Positions 53,407 to 62,438 of a DNA stretch of 64,000 nucleotides are shown here, piece by piece (the stretch's first letter is position 1; each line of letters begins with the position of its first letter). A model generated the notes under the pieces. That model saw nothing but the letters and a program-made list of their open reading frames with translations, was not told the DNA's origin and did no database searches. Location of the stretch: assembly GCA_001915545.1 (NCBI GenBank), contig MNQS01000135.1, positions 5,996-69,995 of the forward strand, in the 5' to 3' direction. The stretch comes from Bacteroides sp. 43_108 (GTDB taxonomy: Bacteria; Bacteroidota; Bacteroidia; Bacteroidales; Bacteroidaceae). A program made the translations under genes and the position numbers.

Positions 53407-54699
53407 ATGCTTACACTTAAAGTTATAAACGAAGAGACCGAAAGAGTAATCAAAGGTCTGGAAAAGAAGCATTTCAACGGTGCAAAAGAGGCTGTTGAAA
53501 AAGCAATTGAACTTGACAAGAAAAGACGCGAGACGCAGACCAAACTGGATGCTTGCCTTGCAGAAAGCAAAAAATACGCTGCGCAGATCGGTGCACTCAT
53601 GAAAGAAGGCAAAAAGGCTGAAGCTGAAGAGGCAAAGGCTGAAGTTGCTAAACTGAAAGAAACAAGCACTGCACTGCAGAGTGAACTGAAAGAGGTTGAA
53701 CAGGAACTCACACTCCATTTGTGTACAATTCCGAACATCCCTAACGATGATGTTCCTGAAGGTGCAGGAGCAGAAGACAACGTCGTTGTAAAGGAAGGCG
53801 GAGTTATTCCTGAACTCGGACCTGATGCTCTTCCTCACTGGGAGCTTGCTAAAAAGTACAACCTTATAGATTTCGACCTTGGAGTAAAGGTGACAGGCGC
53901 AGGATTCCCGTTCTATATCGGCAAAATGGCACGCCTTCAGAGAGCACTCGAAGCTTTCTTCCTCGATGAAGCGCGCAAGAGCGGATATCTCGAGGTTCAG
54001 CCTCCATACGTGGTAAACAAAGATTCCGGTTACGGCACAGGACAGCTTCCTGACAAGGAAGGCCAGATGTACCACTGCGAAGTAGACGACCTCTACCTCA
54101 TACCTACAGCTGAGGTTCCTGTAACCAACATTTTCCGCGACGTGATACTCGACGAGAAGGATCTTCCTATAAAGAGATGTGCTTATTCAGGATGCTTCAG
54201 ACGCGAAGCAGGAAGCTACGGAAAAGACGTGCGCGGTCTCAACAGACTCCATGAGTTCGACAAGGTGGAAATCGTACGCATCGATACTCCTGAACACTCT
54301 TACGAATCACTCAAGGAAATGCTCGACCACGTTGAAGGCCTGCTCATCAAGCTTGAATTGCCTTACCATATTCTCCGTCTCTGCGGTGGCGACATGTCAT
54401 TCACAAGCGCTATATGCTACGACTTCGAAGTATGGTCAGCAGCACAGAAGAGATGGCTCGAGGTAAGCTCAACTTCAAACTTCGAAAGCTATCAGGCAAA
54501 CAGACTGAAATGCAGATACCGCAGAAGCTCAGACAAGAAGACAGAACTCTGCCACACACTCAACGGTTCTGCACTCGCACTGCCTAGAATCGTAGCTGCA
54601 ATCATGGAGAACAATCAGACTCCAGAAGGAATAAGAGTACCTAAAGTCCTTGTTCCATATTGCGGATTCGAATACCTCAACGATAAGAACTTCGAATAA
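53407..54699 (+). CDS. serS: Seryl-tRNA synthetase
   Basis: Class II aminoacyl-tRNA synthetase that charges tRNA-Ser (and tRNA-Sec). It is 430 residues: an N-terminal antiparallel coiled coil that grips the tRNA (about 1-105, rich in E, K and A), then the catalytic core with motif 1 near TAEVPVTN, motif 2 FRREAGSYGKDVRGLNRLH and motif 3 LNGSALALPRIVAAIMENNQ. I start at MLTLKVINEETERV, the family's normal N-terminus; an upstream frame adds 15 residues. It is divergent from fucR and followed by a GC-rich hairpin. Confidence 0.97.
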   Translation: MLTLKVINEETERVIKGLEKKHFNGAKEAVEKAIELDKKRRETQTKLDACLAESKKYAAQIGALMKEGKKAEAEEAKAEVAKLKETSTALQSELKEVEQELTLHLCTIPNIPNDDVPEGAGAEDNVVVKEGGVIPELGPDALPHWELAKKYNLIDFDLGVKVTGAGFPFYIGKMARLQRALEAFFLDEARKSGYLEVQPPYVVNKDSGYGTGQLPDKEGQMYHCEVDDLYLIPTAEVPVTNIFRDVILDEKDLPIKRCAYSGCFRREAGSYGKDVRGLNRLHEFDKVEIVRIDTPEHSYESLKEMLDHVEGLLIKLELPYHILRLCGGDMSFTSAICYDFEVWSAAQKRWLEVSSTSNFESYQANRLKCRYRRSSDKKTELCHTLNGSALALPRIVAAIMENNQTPEGIRVPKVLVPYCGFEYLNDKNFE

Positions 54700-54766
54700 A
54701 CAGAACATATTCTTAATATTATATTATATACACAACTTATATATTATATCTTATCATGAGATAGAA

Positions 54767-54799
54767 GCGGGAAAGTGTTTGAGATAAATGCTTTCCCGC
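54767..54799 (+). terminator. Hairpin after serS
   Basis: GCGGGAAAG and CTTTCCCGC pair perfectly with a 15-base loop. No T-run follows, so it is a weak terminator or an RNA-stability element. Confidence 0.5.
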
Positions 54800-54936
54800 A
54801 ACTGTATATGAATAATGCAAAGCACGTAGACCGGCAAAAGAAGCAATTCGCTTACAAAACATCATAAAAGCAGGCTTTTTTGAATTAAAATGCAGCAATA
54901 AACCAAACATTTAAAGATTGTTTTGATTTTTATCTA

Positions 54937-54944
54937 TATATTTG
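54937..54944 (+). promoter_or_regulatory. -7 box TATATTTG of the NfnAB fusion gene
   Basis: A perfect TAnnTTTG match 97 bases before the ATG. TTTG and TTG occur only 11 and 16 bases upstream, shorter than the usual spacing. Confidence 0.5.
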
Positions 54945-55041
54945 CACGGTATACGGCTCAATAACATAATCATTCAGGCCATTGAGGCCGGAAATGAATG
55001 CAGACAATAAAGAAAAAACCACATATAACACAGATTAGCCA

Positions 55042-57408
55042 ATGAACAGAATCATCAGCAAAGAGCAATTTTCGGAAAAGGTCTTCAAATTTGAAGTAGA
55101 AGCTCCGATGATTGCAAAATCGCGCAAGGCGGGACACTTCGTCATCGTACGCGTGGGCGAAAAGGGCGAGCGCATGCCTCTAACCATTGCAGACGCCAAT
55201 CCGGAAAAAGGAACTATCACACTCGTAGTGCAGGAGGTAGGACTTTCGTCGACCAAACTGTGCAAGCTCAACGCTGGAGACTACATAACAGACGTGGTAG
55301 GACCTCTGGGACAGGCTACGCACATTGAAAACTTCGGAACTGTGGTATGTGCCGGAGGAGGTGTAGGCGTAGCACCAATGCTCCCGATTATAAAGGCTCT
55401 GAAGGCTGCAGGAAACAGGGTGGTTTCTGTACTTGCCGGACGTACCAAGGAACTGATAATACTGGAAGACGAGGTCAGAAAGCACAGCGACGATGTCATA
55501 ATCATGACAGATGACGGAACCTACGGCAAGAAAGGCGTGGTGACAGTTGGTATCGAGGAAGTAATCCAAAGAGAGAAAGTGGACAAATGCTTTGCCATAG
55601 GTCCGGCCATAATGATGAAGTTCTGCTGTCTGCTGACTAAGAAATATAACATTCCTACAGATGTTTCACTCAACACCATCATGGTAGATGGTACGGGTAT
55701 GTGCGGAGCATGCCGAATCACTGTAGGCGGAAAGACACGTTTCGTATGCGTTGACGGACCTGAGTTTGACGGACACCAGGTTGACTTTGACGAAATGTTC
55801 AAGAGAATGGGTGCATTCAAACCTGCCGAACTCGAAGAAATGGAGCATTTCGACGAACATATCAGCAACGTGAAGACTGAGAATGCTTTCAAGCCTGATC
55901 CAGAATTGGCCAAGATGGCAGAAGCGATGTCGACCGATACTCCTCTGAGCGAGCTAACCGACAGAAAGGCTCCTTGGAGAGTAGAGCTCCAGAAGAGCAT
56001 GAAGCCGAAAGAAAGAACTCAGATAGAGCGTTGCGTGATGGGCGAACTTGACCCTGTTTACCGCGCTACGACACGTACAGAAGAGGTCAACATAGGACTT
56101 ACAAAGGAGCAGGCTCTGACTGAAGCAAAAAGATGTCTTGACTGCGCAAATCCATCATGTATGGAAGGTTGTCCGGTAAGCATCAATATTCCGTCATTCA
56201 TAAAGAATGTAGAAAGAGGCGAGTTCCTCGAAGCTGCAAAAGTTTTGAAGGCAACTTCTGCCCTACCAGCAGTATGCGGACGAGTTTGTCCTCAGGAAAA
56301 GCAGTGCGAAAGCAAGTGCATACATCTGAAGATGGGCGAAAAACCGGTTGCAATAGGTTATCTGGAAAGATTCGTGGCTGATTTCGAACGCGAAAGCGGA
56401 AAAATGGCATTGCCGGAATGTGCTCCGAAAAATGGAATGAAGGTAGCTGTCGTTGGTTCAGGTCCTGCAGGACTGAGCTTTGCCGGCGACATGGCCAAAC
56501 TTGGATATGAGGTGACTGTTTTTGAGGCTTTGCACGAAATTGGAGGTGTGCTCAAATATGGTATTCCTGAATTCCGCCTTCCTAATCGTATTGTAGATGT
56601 TGAAATCAACAATCTCAACAAGATAGGCGTGAAATTCGTAAAAGACTGCATTGTAGGAAAGACAATCAGCACAGAAGAACTCGAAGAGCAGGGATACAAA
56701 GGAATATTCGTTGCATCCGGTGCCGGTCTGCCTAACTTTATGGGAATACCTGGTGAGAACAGCATAAACGTCATGTCTTCAAACGAGTACCTCACCAGAG
56801 TAAACCTCATGGACGCTTCGAATCCGGAATCTGACACTCCTATCAACAAGGCAACCAAAGTAATGGTTGTTGGAGGAGGAAACACAGCTATGGACTCTTG
56901 CCGTACAGCCAAGAGACTCGGAGCAGAAAAGGTATTCATTGCCTACAGACGCTCTGAAGCAGAAATGCCTGCACGTCTGGAAGAAGTGAAACATGCTAAG
57001 GAAGAAGGCATAGAGTTCCTCACACTGCACAACCCTATTGAATATATCGCCGATGAAAAGGGCGCAGTAAAACAGGTGCGTCTGCAGAAGATGGAACTTG
57101 GAGAACCGGACGAAAGCGGAAGACGCTCGCCTGTACCTATCGAAGGAGCTATAGAAACAATCGACATAGACATGGCAATCGTAGCTGTCGGAGTATCTCC
57201 TAACCCACTCGTTCCTAAATCAATCAAGGGACTTGAATTGGGAAGAAAGAACACTATTGCCGTCAACGAGAAGATGCAGTCAAGCATAAGCACCATATTT
57301 GCAGGCGGTGACATCGTGAGAGGTGGAGCAACCGTTATTCTGGCAATGGGTGACGGACGAAAAGCTGCCAAGAATATGCACGAAATGCTGACAGCACAGC
57401 AGAAATGA
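55042..57408 (+). CDS. Fused NfnAB-type ferredoxin:NADP oxidoreductase (PyrK-like plus GltD-like)
   Basis: A 788-residue flavoprotein joining two halves that are separate in other bacteria. Residues about 1-280 form a ferredoxin-NADP-reductase-like PyrK/NfnA unit with a 2Fe-2S site (MCGACRITVGGKTRFVCVDG). Residues about 330-788 form a GltD/NfnB unit with Fe-S motifs CLDCANPSCMEGCP and CGRVCPQEKQCESKC, an FAD fold (VVGSGPAGLSFAGD) and an NADP fold (VVGGGNTAMDSCRTAKRLG). NfnAB couples NADH and reduced ferredoxin to NADPH by electron bifurcation. Databases often call this fusion PyrK/glutamate synthase small subunit; no glutamate synthase large subunit is nearby. Confidence 0.88.
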   Translation: MNRIISKEQFSEKVFKFEVEAPMIAKSRKAGHFVIVRVGEKGERMPLTIADANPEKGTITLVVQEVGLSSTKLCKLNAGDYITDVVGPLGQATHIENFGTVVCAGGGVGVAPMLPIIKALKAAGNRVVSVLAGRTKELIILEDEVRKHSDDVIIMTDDGTYGKKGVVTVGIEEVIQREKVDKCFAIGPAIMMKFCCLLTKKYNIPTDVSLNTIMVDGTGMCGACRITVGGKTRFVCVDGPEFDGHQVDFDEMFKRMGAFKPAELEEMEHFDEHISNVKTENAFKPDPELAKMAEAMSTDTPLSELTDRKAPWRVELQKSMKPKERTQIERCVMGELDPVYRATTRTEEVNIGLTKEQALTEAKRCLDCANPSCMEGCPVSINIPSFIKNVERGEFLEAAKVLKATSALPAVCGRVCPQEKQCESKCIHLKMGEKPVAIGYLERFVADFERESGKMALPECAPKNGMKVAVVGSGPAGLSFAGDMAKLGYEVTVFEALHEIGGVLKYGIPEFRLPNRIVDVEINNLNKIGVKFVKDCIVGKTISTEELEEQGYKGIFVASGAGLPNFMGIPGENSINVMSSNEYLTRVNLMDASNPESDTPINKATKVMVVGGGNTAMDSCRTAKRLGAEKVFIAYRRSEAEMPARLEEVKHAKEEGIEFLTLHNPIEYIADEKGAVKQVRLQKMELGEPDESGRRSPVPIEGAIETIDIDMAIVAVGVSPNPLVPKSIKGLELGRKNTIAVNEKMQSSISTIFAGGDIVRGGATVILAMGDGRKAAKNMHEMLTAQQK

Positions 57409-57450
57409 ACAGCAGAAAGACTGTAAACAAGTCATAAAGCTGATATAAAA

Positions 57451-57494
57451 TAAGCCCGGGACAGATTCATTTGCAATCATCTGTTCCGGGCTTA
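57451..57494 (+). terminator. Hairpin after the NfnAB gene
   Basis: TAAGCCCGGGACAGAT pairs with ATCTGTTCCGGGCTTA (one G-U) around a 12-base loop. AAACAAATT follows, without a T-run. The stem is so strong that termination or 3'-end protection is still likely. Confidence 0.6.
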
Positions 57495-57542
57495 AACAAA
57501 TTATACTTTACGTAAAAATAGATATCAGAATAAAGCCACAAG

Positions 57543-58280
57543 ATGGGTATGCGCACAGAACTGGATATAATCACACACAAACTTACAAAACAATTCAACG
57601 AGGGTTGCACCAGATATGACCTGCTGAAAGACAATGACAAAATACTGATAGGTCTATCCGGAGGCAAAGATTCGATGGCTCTGCTCACGCTTATGGCAAA
57701 CAGAAGCAGAATTTTCAAACCGAAAATCGAAATAGAAGCCGTACACGTGGTTATGGACAACATACCATACAGCAGCGACATTGAATATCTGACTGAGTTT
57801 GCAGAGAAATCCGGATGCAAACTGAACGTCATACATACTTCATTCGACGAGACAACAGACACGAGAAAAACAAAATGTTTTCTGTGTTCATGGAACAGAA
57901 GAAAGGCCATATTCAACTTTGCAGAGAAAAACGGATTCAACAAAATTGCTCTTGGCCATCATCAAGACGACATTATCACGACACTGCTTATGAATATGAC
58001 TTTCGAAGGAGCAATGGCTACTATGCCTCCATCAATGGAAATGGAGCACTACAACCTGACCATAATACGACCGCTGTGTCTGGCAAAAGAAGAAATTATA
58101 AGAGAGTTTGCCGAAAAAAGCGGTTTCAGGAAACAGAAAAAACTTTGCCCCTACGAAAACATCACCAAAAGAAAAGCAATGGAAGAGGTATTCCACAAAC
58201 TGGAAGAGCTGAATCCAGAAGCCAGATACAACCTGTGGAAATCAATGTCGAACATTCAGAAGGAAAGACTACCGGAGTGA
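57543..58280 (+). CDS. TtcA-family tRNA 2-thiolation ATPase
   Basis: A PP-loop adenylating enzyme, 245 residues. The ATP pyrophosphate loop is SGGKDSMAL at about residues 39-47. The Cys pair in KCFLCSWNRR and a third Cys in KKLCPYEN are placed like the 4Fe-4S ligands of TtcA, which makes 2-thiocytidine at tRNA position 32. ALGHHQDDIITTLLMNM is the other conserved segment. It is shorter than E. coli TtcA (about 310), as usual in Bacteroidetes. The start is one of two nearby ATGs (57543 or 57549). Confidence 0.88.
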   Translation: MGMRTELDIITHKLTKQFNEGCTRYDLLKDNDKILIGLSGGKDSMALLTLMANRSRIFKPKIEIEAVHVVMDNIPYSSDIEYLTEFAEKSGCKLNVIHTSFDETTDTRKTKCFLCSWNRRKAIFNFAEKNGFNKIALGHHQDDIITTLLMNMTFEGAMATMPPSMEMEHYNLTIIRPLCLAKEEIIREFAEKSGFRKQKKLCPYENITKRKAMEEVFHKLEELNPEARYNLWKSMSNIQKERLPE

Positions 58281-58394
58281 GACGGATGTGCAATCGACTG
58301 TAAAATTCAGCATAAAACTGTTTACGCAAGGGCCTAATAAATGATTTAACAGCATTTGAAGTCTGCTGAATTACTGTTTATTCCGATTATTTCG

Positions 58395-58402
58395 TATTTT
58401 TG
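58395..58402 (+). promoter_or_regulatory. -7 box TATTTTTG upstream of the PD40 gene
   Basis: Fits TAnnTTTG, 128 bases before the ATG, leaving a fairly long leader. The -33 region is weak. Confidence 0.35.
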
Positions 58403-58529
58403 AATGCTCAACGTGCACAGATGCGGCACAACAAAGCATACGCAATCATCCATATCGTATTAGAACAGGGCTGATTGCACTGAAACCTGATTTGAATAAT
58501 CCTTACAATTTAGATACAACTATTGCAAC

Positions 58530-59858
58530 ATGAAAAAATTATTTATCGCTATAGCAATGGCAACAGCTGTATGTGCGGAAGCACAGGTCAAAACAGCAAA
58601 CACAAACACCGGAACTGCAGAAAAGGCAAAACCGGCGGAAAACATGATGCAGAAAAAGAAGGTTGATACCGGCTTTCCAAAACTTTTGCCGACAACAGGT
58701 TCAACCGCACAAATGAGGGATACATTGGGTTTTGAAGAAGCGGTTGCACAGCTGAGCAAAAAAATTACAACTGAAAAAAGAAGAAGAAAACCGGTTGAAG
58801 AACCGGAAAAGGAACTGAGCGAAGCTGAAAAAGGATTGCTGTTTCTCAAAGGTACAGATAGAGCTGTAATAGTAGACAGCATGGTTGTTGACAAGAACAG
58901 ATTTCTGGCAGCATACGAGTTCAGCGACGAAGTAGGCAGCATCAAAGTAACTGACAACGGTGAAACTACAGAATTCGAAACAGAACTGGGCAACAAGAAG
59001 TACATGACTGTCAAGGAGAAAACGGACAGCACAAATTTTATAAAGCTGGCTTCGGCATATAAAGACGGCGACAAATTTTCTTCACCCAAATTGCTCAAAG
59101 GGTTGGACATGGACTGCGATATGAACTATCCGTTCATGATGCCTGACGGAATTACATTCTACTTCGCAGCCAGAAATGAAGAAGGACTAGGCAACTATGA
59201 TCTTTACGTGACTAGATACGACTCAGAGGGAGACAGATTCTACACTCCAGAAAATATGGGATTCCCGTACAATTCGTATGCCAACGACTACATGCTGGTG
59301 ATTGACGAGAACAACAATCTGGGATGGTTTGCATCTGACAGATATCAGCCGGAAGGAAAAGTGTGCATATACACATTCATTCCAAACTCTGTCAGAACAC
59401 CTTACGACTACGAGAATGAAAGCCACGATCTGATCAAACATGCGGCTTCGCTTGTACCCATCAAGTCAACATGGACAGAAGATAATAAAAATGACAGAAT
59501 AAAAGCTAAGCAGAAACTGGCTCAACTGAAATACGAAAACAGCATGAGCGGTAAAAACAAATTGCAAGCTGAATTCTATCTGGTCATAAACGATCTGCAT
59601 ACATACACAAGATATGAACAATTCAAGTCTGCAGAAGCACAGACAAAATGCAGAGAATGGGTACTGATGAAAAAGAATCTGGAAACACTGAAACAACAGC
59701 TTGACGAGCTCAGAGAAAAATACAGCAAGTCAAACAAGCAGACCAGAAATGCCATGAAACAGCAGATACTGGACATGGAAAACAGATTCGATGAAATGGT
59801 CAAAGAGGTACAGAAAGCTGAAGTAAGTACTAGAAACATTGAGATACAGGCACTTTGA
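58530..59858 (+). CDS. Exported protein with PD40-type beta-propeller repeats and C-terminal coiled coil
   Basis: A 442-residue protein with signal peptide MKKLFIAIAMATAVCAEAQ. Residues about 40-110 are low-complexity and basic. Propeller-like repeats follow (about 110-310), with NYPFMMPDGITFYFAARNEE and LGNYDLYVTRYDSEGDRFYT recalling PD40/WD40-like blades of TolB- and PorE-type proteins. The last 120 residues are a long charged coiled coil. No OmpA or lipobox motif is present. It is probably periplasmic. Similar proteins sit beside the nucleoside phosphorylase and mnmE genes in relatives; the function is unknown. Confidence 0.75.
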   Translation: MKKLFIAIAMATAVCAEAQVKTANTNTGTAEKAKPAENMMQKKKVDTGFPKLLPTTGSTAQMRDTLGFEEAVAQLSKKITTEKRRRKPVEEPEKELSEAEKGLLFLKGTDRAVIVDSMVVDKNRFLAAYEFSDEVGSIKVTDNGETTEFETELGNKKYMTVKEKTDSTNFIKLASAYKDGDKFSSPKLLKGLDMDCDMNYPFMMPDGITFYFAARNEEGLGNYDLYVTRYDSEGDRFYTPENMGFPYNSYANDYMLVIDENNNLGWFASDRYQPEGKVCIYTFIPNSVRTPYDYENESHDLIKHAASLVPIKSTWTEDNKNDRIKAKQKLAQLKYENSMSGKNKLQAEFYLVINDLHTYTRYEQFKSAEAQTKCREWVLMKKNLETLKQQLDELREKYSKSNKQTRNAMKQQILDMENRFDEMVKEVQKAEVSTRNIEIQAL

Positions 59859-59940
59859 AATACAAGCGTGTTCTGAATTTTACGCTCTGCATATTGTTGC
59901 AATGATGCAGAGCTATGTTTAAAACCTAATCTATAAGTCT

Positions 59941-60819
59941 ATGGCAAATTATTTTCCACCGTCGGAACTCATCATCAATGATGACGGAAGCATTTTTCAT
60001 CTGCATCTGAAGCCCGAAGAACTGGCTGATAAAGTGATACTGTGCGGCGACCCAGGAAGAGTGAATACTATTGCCCAACACTTCGACAAAAAAGAATGCG
60101 AAGTGCAAAGCAGAGAATTTCATACGGTGACAGGAATTTTTGAAGGCAAAAGGATTAGCGTTGTTTCTACAGGCATAGGATGCGATAATATCGACATTGT
60201 GATGAACGAGCTTGATGCCTTGAAAAATATTGACTTCAAAACCAGAACAGTAAAGGAAAATCTAAAGAGCCTGGAAATAGTAAGAATTGGAACATGTGGT
60301 GGACTGCAGGAGTTTACTCCTGTCGGAACATTTATATGCAGCGAAAAGTCTATCGGTTTTGACGGACTGCTCAACTTCTACGCCGGCAGAGATGAGGTGT
60401 GCGATATTGATTTTGAAAATGCCTTCAAAAAGCACATGAACTGGAATGCCAAACTATGTGCACCGTACGTCATAGATAACAGCAAAGAACTGATGGAACG
60501 TATCTTTGACAGCAACAGGAACATGGTTAAGGGTGTGACAATAGCTTGCGGAGGATTCTTCGGACCGCAAGGAAGAGAACTGCGAATACCACTGGCAGAT
60601 CCGGAACAGAACAAGAAAGTAATGAGCTTCGAATACAACGGCATGCGCATAACAAACTACGAAATGGAAAGCTCCGCCATAGCAGGATTGAGCGCTCTGC
60701 TAGGACATAAGGCCATGACGGTGTGCATGGTCATAGCAAACAGAGTGGCAAAGGAAGCTGATGCCAATTACAAGAACTCGATAGACGACCTGATAAGAAT
60801 AGTACTGGAAAGAATCTGA
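59941..60819 (+). CDS. Nucleoside phosphorylase (uridine/purine phosphorylase superfamily)
   Basis: A 292-residue cytosolic salvage enzyme that splits nucleosides with phosphate to base and ribose-1-phosphate. Signatures: phosphate-binding ILCGDPGRVNTIAQHF at about residues 36-51, VRIGTCGGLQEFTPVG at about 118-133, and EMESSAIAGLSALLGHKA near 240, which contains the ribose-binding Met-Glu. The overall pattern is nearest to uridine phosphorylase-like proteins; base preference is not readable. It follows the PD40 gene by 82 bases and precedes mnmE by 50 bases. Confidence 0.9.
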   Translation: MANYFPPSELIINDDGSIFHLHLKPEELADKVILCGDPGRVNTIAQHFDKKECEVQSREFHTVTGIFEGKRISVVSTGIGCDNIDIVMNELDALKNIDFKTRTVKENLKSLEIVRIGTCGGLQEFTPVGTFICSEKSIGFDGLLNFYAGRDEVCDIDFENAFKKHMNWNAKLCAPYVIDNSKELMERIFDSNRNMVKGVTIACGGFFGPQGRELRIPLADPEQNKKVMSFEYNGMRITNYEMESSAIAGLSALLGHKAMTVCMVIANRVAKEADANYKNSIDDLIRIVLERI

Positions 60820-60869
60820 ATTGCTCAAAATAAGATTCAGATATATTCAAACATAAAAAAATAAAGACA

Positions 60870-62303
60870 ATGTCCACAATCTGCGCAATAGCTACAGCAC
60901 AAGGAGGTGCAATAGGAATAATAAGAGTGTCTGGAGAAGATGCCATTAAATATACTGACAGCATTTTTGAATCAGCTCATGGACACAAGCTGACTGATGT
61001 AAAACCGTATACACTGAACTTTGGAAACATCGTTGGAAACGGCGAAATAATAGATGAAGTTCTTGTAGCAGTATACAAGGCCCCCCACTCTTACACTGGC
61101 GAAGATGGTACAGAAATTATGTGCCACGGCTCGAGCTACATTCTGCAGCAGGTTATGGAACAACTGATAATGCAGGGGTGCAGCGCAGCAAAACCAGGCG
61201 AATTTACGCAGAGGGCATTCCTCAACGGTAAAATGGACTTAAGCCAGGCTGAAGCAGTGGCAGACCTCATTGCATCATCTAATGCAGCTTCTCACCGTCT
61301 TGCAATGAATCAGATGAGAGGCGGATTCAGTAAGAAGTTACGCGAACTACGCGATCAACTGTTGCAAATGACATCGTTGCTGGAACTTGAATTGGACTTC
61401 AGCGAAGAAGATGTTGAATTTGCAGACAGACAGCAGCTCATGTCACTCTCAGACGAAATAGAATCTGTAATCTCCCACCTCACCGATTCATTCAAACTTG
61501 GCAACGCCATAAAGAACGGTATACCTGTTGCTATAATCGGCGAAACAAACGTAGGAAAAAGTACACTGCTCAACCAACTGCTTCATGAAGACAAAGCCAT
61601 TGTAAGCGACATTCACGGCACAACAAGAGATGCCATCGAGGACTGCATAAATATCAACGGCACTGCCTTCAGATTCATAGATACAGCAGGAATAAGAGAA
61701 ACTGACGATGTTGTAGAAAACATTGGAATTGAAAAAACATTCAGCAAAATCAAAGAAGCTCAAATCATCTTATTTCTCGTTGATGCAGAGGAAATTGCAA
61801 ATTCTGCATCAGACAACAACACGACAGACAACTCATATATATCACATCTGAATGAGCTGAAGAAAAAATTGTTGCCGATGTGCGATGATAAGTCGCTTAT
61901 CATCGTCATAAACAAATGCGACAAAGTAGATACAGACCAAATGTACGCCGTCTACAACGAAATCTACAAAGACTCAGGCATCAACGAAGATGAAACGATC
62001 CAGATAAGCGCCAAAAACGGTGACAACATCAGTGCACTAGAAAACATGCTCATAGATGCAGCAAAGAGTATCCAAACATCAGACAACGACATCATAGTAA
62101 CCAACATCCGCCACTACGAAGCACTCCAAAAAGCCCTCACAGCCATCAGAAACGTCAAGACCGGCCTCCAAAACAACCTGTCAGGCGACCTCATCGGCGA
62201 AGACCTCCGCGACTGCCTCCAACACTTAGGAGAAATCGTAGGTGAAATAACCAACGACGAAATTCTCGGAAATATTTTTGCGCATTTCTGCATCGGTAAG
62301 TAA
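60870..62303 (+). CDS. mnmE: tRNA modification GTPase MnmE
   Basis: Works with MnmG to make 5-carboxymethylaminomethyluridine at tRNA wobble position 34. It is 477 residues: N-terminal tetrahydrofolate-binding domain (GGAIGIIRVSGEDAI), a helical domain interrupted by a G domain with GETNVGKSTLLNQLL (P-loop, about residue 226), DTAGIRETDDV and NKCD, and the C-terminal catalytic-Cys motif FCIGK. Length and motifs are complete. After it, base composition falls abruptly into an AT-rich gene. Confidence 0.97.
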   Translation: MSTICAIATAQGGAIGIIRVSGEDAIKYTDSIFESAHGHKLTDVKPYTLNFGNIVGNGEIIDEVLVAVYKAPHSYTGEDGTEIMCHGSSYILQQVMEQLIMQGCSAAKPGEFTQRAFLNGKMDLSQAEAVADLIASSNAASHRLAMNQMRGGFSKKLRELRDQLLQMTSLLELELDFSEEDVEFADRQQLMSLSDEIESVISHLTDSFKLGNAIKNGIPVAIIGETNVGKSTLLNQLLHEDKAIVSDIHGTTRDAIEDCININGTAFRFIDTAGIRETDDVVENIGIEKTFSKIKEAQIILFLVDAEEIANSASDNNTTDNSYISHLNELKKKLLPMCDDKSLIIVINKCDKVDTDQMYAVYNEIYKDSGINEDETIQISAKNGDNISALENMLIDAAKSIQTSDNDIIVTNIRHYEALQKALTAIRNVKTGLQNNLSGDLIGEDLRDCLQHLGEIVGEITNDEILGNIFAHFCIGK

Positions 62304-62438
62304 TCTGTGAGGTGAACATAGTTAAGTCTGTTCACTATGAGATAGATAAGTAAAATTGCTTTCAAGTTTACCCGGTTGTTCATTTAAGCGATAAACAATC
62401 CAAACATTTTTAATCATTTTCAACGCGTATCTTGAATT

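Larger units (their letters stand above)
54700..55041. other. Intergenic stretch between serS and the NfnAB gene
   Basis: 342 AT-rich bases with a hairpin (54767-54799), a TATATTTG box (54937-54944) and then about 95 bases of presumed leader. No gene was recognised. Confidence 0.6.

Noticed and set aside
54767..54799. The strong serS hairpin as part of a tRNA or structured RNA gene
   Set aside because: No cloverleaf, anticodon or TTCGA-type loop can be formed around it; it is a simple stem after a gene.
61200..62303. Local change to C-ending codons at the 3' end of mnmE as sign of recombination
   Set aside because: The protein stays a normal MnmE to its last FCIGK motif, and short stretches of codon drift like this occur in ordinary genes.
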